A stretch of 51,489 nucleotides of DNA, from the NCBI GenBank assembly GCA_946803715.1, contig CAMPET010000041.1:3064-54552 (forward strand), in the 5' to 3' direction. Both the position numbers and the translations under genes were made by a program. The stretch's first letter is position 1, and every line of letters begins with the position of its first letter. The notes below the pieces were generated by a model. The model was not told the DNA's origin, ran no database searches, and saw only the letters and a program-made list of their open reading frames with translations. This DNA comes from Beroe ovata. Lineage: Eukaryota > Ctenophora > Nuda > Beroida > Beroidae. Below, piece by piece: positions 1 through 10,176 of this stretch.

Positions 1-3000
1 ATTTCATCGATACGAGCCAATTCATCAATGATATGAACCTTGCCGAACGTTGAGAGACTATACTACAAACAAATATTTCCGAGTCTCATTACTTACTTCT
101 GATCGAGCTCCTCTTGAACAACATCCAGATTGTTTGTCTTGCTAGAGACTGCAGTTTTCCTGGATGCAATTCCCATCTGATATTCCCTGTTCGACGTTAT
201 AGTTACCATGGTAACGTGCTAAGGTGATAACGTGCTTGGTAACGTGCCAGGGCCGTAACGTGCCAAGATCTTGTCCTCAACTCATTCCATCTGATGGGAG
301 GGTGTGAGTTAGAAAACCGGGATCTGTGAGTTGGAACACATTCTGTTAATAAAAATGTAGACGCTATGGAAATTATAGTTATCTCGAGCATATTCAAGAG
401 TCGCTCAATTCTCAGGAATGAAAAGCATCACTAAGCGAGACACTAGAATTGTGAAGAATCTTACATCATACCTAAAACTCAAGAGCAACGTATACGCAAC
501 ATGCGAGTCTTATACGATAATGCCACAAATTTATAGCATGGCCTGTATGCGTGCACACACATAACAATACATTTCACTACAGCGCAATATTATCTTAATT
601 AATCTCGATTCATATAATCATCTAATTAGGAGGAGAACGAATGACACATACTGCGGATATAATTGGCCGAATAATTATAGTTTGAGTAGGAGCAGCATGG
701 TTATTGCCAGATTATTTTCTGTGAAATCATTTCAGTATCGACATCTGGAAATTAGACTACCATACCACAGGAGCTATGCGCGCCATGTGAGCGCGCGTGA
801 TCGCATGTACGTGAATCACGGAAACTGAAAGTGATCGCGGAATGCACGCGGAAACGCTGCGATGTGTGTGTGTGTTAGTGTGTGCGTGTGTGTGTGTGTC
901 TGTGTGTGTGTCTGTGTGTGTGCTGTCTATGCGTGCTGTCTGTGTTTACTGTTGGTAGTGACTGCTGGTAGTGAATAGTGATAGAGTAGGGACGGTAAAT
1001 GAACAACACTTGATATGAACAACACTTGATATGAACAACACTGGATAGGATTTCACAAGTATTTTATGGCGTGAACAAGACAGACACTATGATAAACCAG
1101 GACTTGCAGGACCCGAGAAACAGGACCGATATGAGTGTCAACTATTTCAGCGCTAGAATACCACACGGCACGACCGATATATGTCAGATTTCTAACACTT
1201 TTAACTCAGGCTGTTGCTTCATGTTAGACGTTAGTACAGGCTATAGATATATCTCATTGTCTTGGAATCGTATCATAATCATATCTTGCAATGTGGTAGC
1301 AATAATTCATGAAGCGGTCGGTATCTGGCCGTAATACAATCACTTAAGCTTAAGCTGTTACTAGTTTCTACATTGTCCGGTATTCACAATTGAATTATTC
1401 TGCGTTGCAAAGTTATTTAGCGCGCGCAGCAATGATTATTTCTAGTTCAATTTCACGTATTACCTTAAAACGTCTGCGGTGATAGGTGTCGACGGAAATT
1501 AACATTTACCAGTGTGACATTTTCATAACATCTGGTCGTCTTCGTATACAATTTTCATGGTTCTAAATTATCACAAAGATGTCAAATTCATTTCCTTCAT
1601 TCCATTCTAGAACGCATTGTTGGACCATACAGAATATATATATTAACCGTTTTCCGTATTTATCATAGATCTCTGCGTTGGATCATAAGGAAGATGGCCC
1701 ATTCATGCAGCATAAATAAACAGCATAAACCTGAATATTATAAGATTCATCATATTTTAGGTCTGACGATAACTCCTTATGATGATAACTACCGTTTTAG
1801 GCTCCATTTACTGGGACTCATCAATATATACAGACTCCTTGATTACAGTGTGCGTTTATCAAAAACTGACAAATCATCACTCGCTGCAAAGTCATTGCTC
1901 CGCTGCAAAGTTATAGCTCCGTTGCAAAGTTATCTTCATTTAAATTGACGGACGTCGGGAGAGTAGGAATATTGTGACCAAATTACCGTTCTTTGGCATA
2001 TCTTGATCCCAAATTACCAAACGCGTACTTACCCCCCCCCCCTTTGTTTTTGAGCCGGCTCATGTATTACTAGCCTGTGTATTAACTGAGCATGGAAGTA
2101 CGATTACAGTGGTGTACGTACTTATATAGACACTGGCGGTACTTTTATATCTCGTGTTTAAATGTGAGTCCATCTCAACAAAGTATACTATAACGTATGC
2201 AGATGATTTCTCGTGTTTTATCCAAATTTTTAATAGAAAGTTGTTCTAGATTAAGATCTGGACAGTATGGTTGCGTTCTAAAGTTGCCTAAGTAACCTAG
2301 TAGAGCACCGTAGCTTTACCACTGGCTAGTGATCGTATACTAAGGTCGTTGTACTGATCTGAGGTTTGAAAACAGATGCACATGTACACACCGCTGCCCT
2401 CATGAAAATAGCGCCTTCACTTCCATGTGTGTTATTCTAGCTTATTACACGGCTCGCTTCCGTAGACGCTTGACTTACCCCCCACCCCCCCTTTGTACCA
2501 TCTAGTAATTGCATCTCTTAGCTTCCATATACTTCATAGCCACATCCTATACATACGATGATAGGCCTAGATTTGAATACTTATCATCATTTATCTTTCC
2601 CGACACAAACACATACACACAAACACACACACGTGATGAAATATCCACGCTCCACAACGCTAAGGGATTTACTGGATCATCCAAAAACGCAATATCATAT
2701 GCACAAACATAATCCAAACTATAGTTCTCAGCGAAGTTTCACAACTAGTTAAAACAGCTATGATATTTGCCTAATTCCAATTTACAGATTGCACAGTGCA
2801 AGATACTGACCAAGTAAGCGTATTTCATGCATTAGATCGACTAATTACGGCAGAATAGTTAAGTTAAAGCGACCTATATAATGCACTAGTCTACGAGTTT
2901 ATTTTCGTCGTTTAGTCATGCGTAAGTCAAAGTTTCATTTGAGTAGACAAACACGCAGTATATCGTAACTTTTGTTCTTGATTCGAGATCAATATAATAT

Positions 3001-3205
3001 AGTTCAAGTTAAGTGAGATATTATCATCATTCAATTCATGCATTAATATTAAGCTGATGACCAAGTAATTACTCACTTGATAATCTCAAAGTCTCTATTG
3101 CGGGAGTGCTGAGGTCCTCCAATTCTCGACTTCTTTGGAATGCTGGGCGACGACTCCTGATTGTCTGATAGGAGTCGTTTATCATAGGAAATGCCATGGC
3201 ACCTG
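1..3205 (-). CDS. Candidate spliced gene, partial (3' side off window)
   Basis: Three exon-like blocks read in one continuous frame: 3205-3077, 186-97 and 57-1. All have GT-AG borders on the minus strand (donors AA|GTGAGT and AA|GTAAGT; acceptors TTTTAG, AACAG, ATAG) and matching phase 2 junctions. The joined peptide is hydrophilic, with Ser/Lys/Arg-rich sequence (PSIPKKSRIGG), then DFEIIKEYQMGIASRK, then an acidic helical stretch ending FGKVHIIDELARIDE. No family is recognised. The start lies upstream, perhaps involving the exon at 5295-5210, and the end is beyond base 1. If both sides belong to one gene, the GPCR at 3345-4487 sits in its intron. Exon calls rest only on splice-site and phase agreement, so confidence is low. 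Confidence 0.35.
173..3070. other. Intergenic or intronic, small repeats only
   Basis: I see no supportable gene between the minus-strand exon at 97-186 and that at 3077-3205. The stretch holds a (GT)n-rich run near 860-950, three tandem copies of a 16-base unit (ATGAACAACACTTGAT) near 1000-1047, and about three copies of a 19-base GCTGCAAAGTTAT-type unit near 1878-1932. There is also a C run near 2033 and a short CA-rich patch near 2600. The short open frames here have no splice or coding support. Confidence 0.5.
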
Positions 3206-3344
3206 CTAAAATGGTAGAAATTTATTAGACAGATTCGTTGAGAAATTAATTATTGATTAATTATTAATGAAATTATTGCAAATTAATGATGATTGATGAT
3301 GGATTGAGTTGCATTTCCTCAAAACTGGCGTTCTGCAGGAGTTA

Positions 3345-4487
3345 ATGTCAAATATTACTCAGAACTTGACGACCACCTCCTTTACCACGTACACGATAGA
3401 ACCGACCATCGCACAGACAGTACCACCCCAGGAGGAACCACCAGTTGCCATGACAACGGAACCAGCCACCACAACGATGCTTCTAATCGATGATTTGGCA
3501 GTCAACCCATTCCAAGCCGAGTACGAATTGACAGTCAGTCAATGGACGGTTGGCCCCAGTTACCTCTGTTTTCTGCTATCCGGTGTCTTCATAACGTTCA
3601 TTATCACGAGGCATTGTCGGGACTTGATGCACGTGTTCATTTCGATTCTCTTCTACCTCGCGTCCCAACTTCTCCTCCTCCTCTCTCTAACTGTGTCATG
3701 GGTGGTGGAAATCGGCAATCCCGGAGATCAGTCCGATAGGAGATGCCAGATCAAAGCAGCGATCCAGATCTTCTCCATGATGTTACCCGGTTATTGCATC
3801 CTGATCATTACCATTGTGCGGTATGTTTTCCTAGTTTTCCCATTCTCTCACTCCCTCTATCTCAAGATAAGGTTTCAGATACTAGCTCTTAGTTTCGCGA
3901 TGCTGATATGCGGACTCGTAGCAGCTTCACCGTCCCTGGGACTTTGTGAAACTCGACTATTCACGAGCGAGTACGGTTTTGTCCGCTTCTGTGGCTTCAT
4001 GGAGTCAAAATTCCAACCGAGCTGCCGCGTCTTCTACGGTCTCCTCATTGGGATTGGATTCACTCTTCCGTTCGCATCAGTTGTAACGATCTACTTTTTC
4101 ATCTACAGACTCGCCGTGGCGGCTAAGCGATCACACCGTATTCTAGTGACGTCCAGCACGGAGGAGAAATCCGAAAAATCGATCAAAATCGGGGAACAGA
4201 GGAGTATTCCGTGGTCTATAATCATCACTTTGGCCGTGTACTTTTTCACAGCCGTGCCCTGGGCTATAACGACAGTTCTGACAGTCAGGATTACCTCAGG
4301 GATAGTTGGAGAGAGCCACATCTCGATATTCTTTGACATTTTCTACTCAGTCCTCCAAGTTTCCATAGGCGTTTCTCCTCTCGTCTTTATCCTCACAATA
4401 CGGACTTTGAGACGAATAAGCGGAAATTTGGCAAGGAAACTCAAGTTTGTGAGGGACAGTTCTGTGGAACAGTGTAGGAGCAGTTGA
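3345..4487 (+). CDS. Rhodopsin-like seven-transmembrane receptor (orphan)
   Basis: An intronless reading frame of 380 residues with seven hydrophobic segments: about 72-89, 95-118, 135-160, 177-198, 230-255, 289-313 and 327-352. The N-terminus is about 65 residues, Thr/Pro-rich, with N-glycosylation sites at Asn3 and Asn7, as expected for an extracellular tail. Class A landmarks are present but altered: VRY (158-160) for DRY at the end of TM3, VPW (304-306) for CWxP in TM6, and SPLVF (344-348) for NPxxY in TM7. A Cys at the start of TM3 (134) could pair with Cys201 or Cys216. I chose the ATG at 3345 because the frame upstream has no nearer ATG; a TTCTGCAG acceptor at 3331-3338 suggests a 5' untranslated exon. 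Ligand and coupling cannot be read from sequence. Confidence 0.82.
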   Translation: MSNITQNLTTTSFTTYTIEPTIAQTVPPQEEPPVAMTTEPATTTMLLIDDLAVNPFQAEYELTVSQWTVGPSYLCFLLSGVFITFIITRHCRDLMHVFISILFYLASQLLLLLSLTVSWVVEIGNPGDQSDRRCQIKAAIQIFSMMLPGYCILIITIVRYVFLVFPFSHSLYLKIRFQILALSFAMLICGLVAASPSLGLCETRLFTSEYGFVRFCGFMESKFQPSCRVFYGLLIGIGFTLPFASVVTIYFFIYRLAVAAKRSHRILVTSSTEEKSEKSIKIGEQRSIPWSIIITLAVYFFTAVPWAITTVLTVRITSGIVGESHISIFFDIFYSVLQVSIGVSPLVFILTIRTLRRISGNLARKLKFVRDSSVEQCRSS

Positions 4488-6519
4488 AAAGTACGTTGTC
4501 ATGACAACTTCATGACGATCCGATATGATATTTGCACGAGACATGATCCGATTGCCGAGCAAAGCAAGAAAAATGACATGAGATCATTCAGTTATTACTT
4601 ATTTAAACACATCTATATTTTACATCATATCTGTTGCCTCCCCGTGAAAGCATAGCGGGAGTATCAAGTCATTTCAAACTATAAACATAACAAATTAGGT
4701 TTTTGATATTGTAAAAAATGCTAAGACTCGACACAATGCAAAACGCTACAGTGAATATGATATGCACAAAATCAACTTATTTTACAATCTATAGATCAAC
4801 CAAAATTAAATTTGTATGACAAACGGTCTGTTCAATCCAAATGTTGGATTTGAAATATAATCTTTCGGTTTTATCAAAATATCTGATAAACCCATCGAAA
4901 TCATTTCTATGTACTGATAGCGTGCCAAATTCAATGTGCGTTTCAAATGTGTCGAGTATGTACAATCATGCCTCTTAAGTAAACCAAAAATACTATAAAA
5001 TCAAAAACGGAAGAAATGCATTTTCATGGTCATACTACTTATAATAACTGAACATAGAATTTTGACGTAAATTTAATAATTAAATATCTTCTACGACCCA
5101 AACAGAACTCGCAATCAATAAAGGGATATCAAAACAAAACAGAATATTTTCCTACACTTGTAGAACAGTTCTACAGTTCTAAAACTTAAATCCATGTGAT
5201 ATGACTCACCAATAATACCTCGCCAATTGCTATGAAGGACACTGCGTTCGTCAGCATAGACAGTAGCTCATCGCTAGATTTCACTTGGCATATCTCTGAA
5301 ATTCATTCGATCAGGAAGATGTATGCTCAAAAACGTGCTTATAACCTATAAGTTAGGTTATCGCTACTATAAATAATCAGAATTGGGTCGTACAACTTGC
5401 GTCTACTTGCGTCTTTATATAAACCGAGCGACCGACTTTTGGTCGCGCGCGCAATTCCTCTCAAACGCGCGCGTCTTCCGCTTCCAATACAACAGATCAG
5501 AAGACTCCGCGCGCTACAAATATAACAGAACCACAACAAGAAAAAGTGTGACATGTGTGCATCAATGTTGCTATACACACCATGGTCAAGTACATCAGAT
5601 GTGTGCTTGTTTATAGGACATAACCACTCTGTATTGAGACTTGAGTCAGTGCTGCATTTTCACTCTAACATCAGGGGAAACATTTCCAAATTCAGGGCAA
5701 ATATTACCATAACCGCATGACTAATGACATAATGGCCACTGTAATGGCACAAGTGGCCTTGATAATCTGATATACGTGATATGTGGAGTTGCAGTTATGC
5801 AGAATAACAGACAAGGCTCCCTGATCATCACACTTATTGATTCTATAGAAAGGGGCGGTTACAGAAGCTCACGCAGATAAACACAACCAAACGCAGATAA
5901 ACACAGACAAAGACGACTGACAAACACAGACACACAGACACAGACACAGACACACAGACACACACACACTACATAAAAACAAATTGTTGTTGACGTCTAG
6001 CTGATAGGAAGTGTATCAAGATAAGACGTACGCAGTACACTGCCATTTTGAAATGACAGTGTGACAAGACAGATTGTCGCATGTCATGCGCAAGTCAATA
6101 TGAGTTGTATTTATTTAGACAATCTTGTGTCACAAATAGCATGGCAATAAAGCTGTACTTTTCATTTGTAACGGCTCCCATATTGACACGCTACTCACTG
6201 TACTATCTATTGTAGGAATATTCCGGGTGCTGATGCACAATCCACACTAACATCTGGCTTAAAATAATTGTACTATTCAATATGCAGTGAACAATGTAAA
6301 ATAGCACGTCACTTATGATGTACATTGTACATTGTACAATGTGCTAATGGTACGTGTCAGTGAAGTGTCAAGATAACATGACACAATAATCATATGACAG
6401 TTCGACACATATTACTATCTAAATCATGAATTTGTGTTATGATAGATTTCAGATAGACAAATTTCTGAACAATTCACTGATGACCATAAACGTCTTACCA
6501 CATAGTGAAACACTCACAG
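4488..6519. other. Intergenic, AT-rich, no gene seen
   Basis: Apart from the small minus-strand exon candidate at 5210-5295, I see no supportable coding sequence. The content is AT-rich single-copy-looking DNA, a GC-rich patch with GCGCGC runs near 5440-5510, a CA/GACA microsatellite near 5925-5970, and a TGTACATTGTACA palindromic patch near 6320-6342. Confidence 0.5.
5210..5295 (-). CDS. Candidate isolated coding exon
   Basis: On the minus strand an acceptor (AATTTCAG) and a donor (TTG|GTGAGT) enclose 86 bases. Only one frame is open; it gives a peptide beginning ICQVKSSDELLSML and ending in a hydrophobic IAIGEVLL stretch, plausible as an amphipathic or membrane-proximal helix. It ends in phase 0, which does not join directly to the exon at 3205-3077 (needs phase 2). 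Either another exon lies between them or they are different genes. Family unknown. Confidence 0.3.
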
Positions 6520-6759
6520 TATCTGATGAAGCTCAAGATCAGCAGGAAGCGATGCAAACTTCGTCTCTCGCTCCCCCAATTCACTCCGAAAGTCTCCCAA
6601 CTGAAGTGTACACAAGTACTTGGTCTGAGTATCGTCTCGGGATCGGTAGAGACGTGCCAGCATATCTATGTCCTCTGTACACTTCCCCTCGGCTGTCGGC
6701 ACCAGGAAATACAGCCGAAACTGGGGAAGGAAGGGGTCATGAAACTATTGGAGGGGGAG
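6520..6759 (+). CDS. Candidate single coding exon
   Basis: A 240-base open block lies between a good acceptor (AACACTCACAG) and a donor (GGAG|GTAATA), in phase 0 at both ends. It encodes about 80 residues starting YLMKLKISRKRCKLRL and containing SVETCQHIYVLCTLP and KLGKEGVMKLLEGE. A second frame is also open across the same bases, which weakens the call. No partner exons were found with confidence and no family is recognised. It may be a pseudo-exon or part of a gene whose other exons are too short to see. Confidence 0.27.
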
Positions 6760-6899
6760 GTAATAATCCAAGAATGCGGAATTTTCACCTATGCCCGAAT
6801 GAGATAGCCCTGGAATTCCTCCAGATTTGCAGTCTACGTCAAAAAATAGGCTAGAATCATTCATTTACAATATCCTTCCTGCCAAAAAAGTATTTTTGG

Positions 6900-7320
6900 T
6901 GTCAGTGTGTCTCGTTGATTTTCGTGATTTTTCAAGTGTTGAAATCGCTTATTTGGCGTGATTTCACGTCAAGTATGAACTTCAAACGATCGCAAAGTTG
7001 GTCGATATTTGTAGTGTGAGAGTAGAAGAGTTGATTTGATGGAAAAATGACGTCTTTTTGCCATTAAACTGATCACTATAGACCTTCAAAATCGAAGCAT
7101 AAAAGTGTGAGATGTCAGATCACTCACTTGAACTTCTACAGATACGGAGATCGGAAATTCGAAGAAAATTTTTTGTTTAATTTTCATGCAGGTACCATCT
7201 CATCCTATGTATTTTTGAGCGCTGAATCGATTCCTGATAAAATTTCGGCCCTTTCTCGATACCCTGAGGAGCTGTCAGTCATCGAGTTGCGGAGGTAAAT
7301 TTTAAATTTCTTGGACCTGA
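6900..7320 (+). repeat. Dispersed repeat, copy 1
   Basis: Part of this stretch matches 30240-30600 in the same orientation. A near-identical run of about 30 bases begins GATCGGAAATTCGAAG (around 7152 and 30432), followed by shared ATGTATTTTTG, GCTGAATCGATTCC and other blocks. A second shared block (TTTGG-GTG-TTTCACG...GATATTTGTAGT) lies before the first here but after it in the other copy, so the copies are rearranged. Translated, both give FYRY-DRKFEENFL and AESIP, but the copies are too short to call an old protein. Confidence 0.65.
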
Positions 7321-7751
7321 GCTAACCACGTCTCTAAAATACCTTGCTGCTGGCGAAGGAAGATCTGAGGATTCTCCAGAATGAAANTTATGTACATGCA
7401 ATTGTACACAGTACACTGTCACTGAGCAGAATCATCGGGATTCGAGTGGATCAGACGTGATTATGGCTTCAATAATCACTGAACAACGAGTACTAAAAAA
7501 GATACTCAGCCTACAAAGAGCACCACTTTTGTCGCAACTTTTGACATCGCAGTTGTTTGTACCACACTACCACTTATTTGAAAGGAAATGACACGTTCAA
7601 TCGACAAATTTAAAAGATTGAAATTAAGCCACTTTTTGTTCGGCTGGTGATCTTCTCCTGCAAACGTGATTATTTGGTAGCTTGGTACTCCGCTAGGACT
7701 GCGCTAGCTAAATCTATCAAAAAGCTTAGCATCTTAACTAGCGCTAACAGG

Positions 7752-7824
7752 CGGATACCTAGCGCGACTATCGGATAGCTAGCGCATGTAGCGCTAGCTA
7801 TCCGCTAGTCGCGCTAGGTATTCA
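7752..7824. repeat. Long imperfect palindrome (hairpin)
   Basis: Arms 7752-7785 and 7791-7824 are reverse complements with about three mismatches, around a 5-base loop (ATGTA). The sequence is built from GCGCTAGCTATCC and CTAGCGCGACTA words, and the same words recur in the flank from about 7690. It looks like the core of a small foldback or satellite-type element. An N at 7844 marks uncertain sequence or a join just downstream. Confidence 0.75.
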
Positions 7825-7859
7825 CCAGCTGCGATAGCTATCCANCTTGCTGGCGGGAT

Positions 7860-7975
7860 TTGCCGGATGTCATGTTATCTGTCCGCTGTTTCTTGCGCGC
7901 GGCGCGCGCGCCTTCATTGAAGGCCGAAACAGTTTCGGCCTTCGATGAAGGCGCGCGCCGCGCGCAAGAAACAGT
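7860..7975. mobile_element. GC-rich foldback (MITE-like) element, truncated copy
   Basis: Starts TTGCCGGATGT and contains two nearly perfect inverted arms (about 7886-7930 and 7932-7974), each carrying CTGTTTCTTGCGCGCGGCGC and CGAAGGCCGAAAC, that meet almost without a loop. It matches the complete element at 47861-47980, but the right end (the outer CATCCGGCAA part) is missing and the left arm has a 3-base insertion. No protein is encoded. The N at 7844 lies just before it, so the left flank is not secure. Confidence 0.75.
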
Positions 7976-8671
7976 GTTAAAGAAACAAAGTTAAATTGTT
8001 GAATATCTTAGATGTTACAAGTAATCCCTATATTGCCAAAAAAGGCCAAGGGCATTAACATTTATTAGTCAGTCCTGCTAATTTGTTCTTTTTTTATGCA
8101 CAGTTAGTTGTTAACTACCTGCTACCTTTCTATATTGGACACCTATGATATAGGGTGGTTATTAAGGTGGTGTTTTTTCAATGGTAGGGAATGCCTAGTC
8201 TTTGATATATTGTGAACTGTGATAGCTAGATACCATAACTCTTATATTTATTCTTTTATATCTAATTAATATTTATGATTTAGGTCCTAGTTATTCAAGG
8301 TCCAATTCAATTCAATTCAATTTAGGGAATAAAGCTACATTTCATGAATATTTAATTCAATGTCTCATGTTTATGGTCTCACCGTCTCAGACCATTAAGA
8401 CATCAAATAGAACACTAAATAGTGATTGTTTAATACCATAATTGTTTATTTTTGACAAATGACCAATCCAGAAGGGAGTCTTTGACTAATGACTAATGTG
8501 AGATCTGGAAGAGACTTCCCATGGGCCGTGGAAGGTTGTCTTCTTCAATAGTGTAGTTCTAGCTTTGTGGTTCCGGGCTTACTTCCTTTCTGAATGTGTT
8601 ATAAATGGAGTCAAGACCAGCATAGGAGGAGTTGAACTATCCTCCTATTATCCTCCTCCTACATTATAATT
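7976..8671. other. Intergenic, no gene seen
   Basis: AT-rich sequence upstream of the four-exon gene at 8672. It contains a short (ATTCA)n run near 8305-8325 and direct duplication of TGACTAATG words near 8455-8500. No coding or RNA gene is supported. Confidence 0.5.
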
Positions 8672-9702
8672 ATGAAAATCAATATGCACAGAAAAGTTGA
8701 TCTCACAAACAATCAATTTCCATATTCACCAATAGCTATGAAAGACAACAACATCACCCATGCATGGGTTAGGTCACCACCATACTATCAAGCAGAAGGA
8801 TCCACCAGAGTTGGGAGCAGCGGTCATTACCCCTTCAAACATCCTATTGATCTCAAGGTAATATGTTACTGTATAGTGTATGACTGTGTATATCTATGGG
8901 TCTACTTGTGGAGTAAAATACCATATTCTAGGTCATATGAGATGACTTACATAATAGGTACAAGGTTGTTTTAGTGTTTTACTTGTTTCTCAAAACACTT
9001 CATGTCCCCAATAATAGCAATGTATGATGAAGCAATCAACTTCAGTGATGGTTGCATTTCCTTGTTTAACATGCTGTACTGCAAGAATCTGAGATCTCCA
9101 CAGTGTTCGCTAGGCACATAACCACTCTGTCCTGACCAATGTCAATTTACATGGACTAGAAATCCCCAAATGTTTCCTTGTGATAGCACTTGTTATATAA
9201 TCTCAGGGGATTGGCACTTGTTATATTTTTGATGCTATTACCGGGTTATAGCATAAGTTATAGTAACAATTGCCAAAACGATGAGCAATAACATTACTCC
9301 TGCCCCAGGCAAATGCGACAGAGTGGACACTGAAGAGGTACACTGGACTGCCTGTCGATTGCAGACTGAGTGCACCCGTGCCAAGCAAGAAGATAAATAG
9401 CGATCAGGGCGTTACCTTGAAAGGTATGTACAAAGACACATATAATGATGTTTTGTTAGTAATATTTGACAATGGCTACGTGAAACCCCCACTGAGACCA
9501 ATCATTGCAGTTGGTGATCACTGGCTAGGTCCTCTACCAGACCATCCTCGGAAGTACTGCCGTACCAGTGAGGAACCAGTCATGTATTCCAGCAAACCAG
9601 CTGATAGGTGTGAGGTAGGGACACAAACATAAGCACAGCCAATGAACCCACATACACACAGCCACACACACAGTCACACAGTCAGTAGTCACACAGCCAC
9701 GC

Positions 9703-9781
<79 letters not shown>

Positions 9782-10176
9782 GGCACAGGCACACACAGAC
9801 ACACACAGTCACATACAAAGTCAAACACACACTCACACACGCAGACAAACACACACACATACACACACATACAAAGTCACACACACTCACGGACACACTC
9901 ACACTCACACACAAACTCAAACACACTCACACATATTCACATACCATACACAGTCACACAGACACAAAGAGACGAACATATGAAACAATCAACACTTTTC
10001 ATTTCTTTATCGGGTTCATCCCGTCACTCCTCAGGAATGGTCGACGCTCAGATGCATGCTACCGTCCCATGGGGTTATTCGGCAGCAAAAACCCCCGAAA
10101 TGGGGGACTGGCCACGCCCTTCCCCCTATCAGAGGAGATGATAAAACCACGTATACTTTCTACAACAGTCCCATGA
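8672..10176 (+). CDS. Unrecognised 179-residue protein, four exons
   Basis: Exons 8672-8857, 9309-9423, 9511-9607 and 10035-10176 join with consistent phases (0, 1, 2) and total exactly 540 bases. The protein has no signal peptide or membrane segment. It is rich in Pro, Trp, Tyr, Gly and basic residues, with motifs such as HAWVRSPPYYQAEGSTRVG, GDHWLGPLPDHPRKYCR and GLFGSKNPRNGGLATPFP. This composition and extended style resembles small axonemal microtubule inner proteins, but that is inference; I cannot name a family. The 87-base intron at 9424-9510 has no stop and a length divisible by three, so retaining it adds 29 residues; the retained frame then continues to a stop at 9632. The third intron contains a large CA microsatellite. 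Confidence 0.5.
9640..9975. repeat. CA-rich microsatellite, about 330 bases
   Basis: A long (CA)n tract with interspersed TACA, GACA, TCACA and GCACA variants, lying in the third intron of the gene at 8672-10176. The long Thr/His and Cys/Val open frames across it are products of the repeat, not genes. Confidence 0.95.

Noticed and set aside
1071-1334. 87-residue plus-strand frame
   Set aside because: No ATG in good context at its start, no splice partners, no recognisable composition.
9534-9983. Long open frames of alternating Cys-Val or Thr-His on both strands
   Set aside because: They are translations of a CA/GT microsatellite; such repeats have no stops in several frames.
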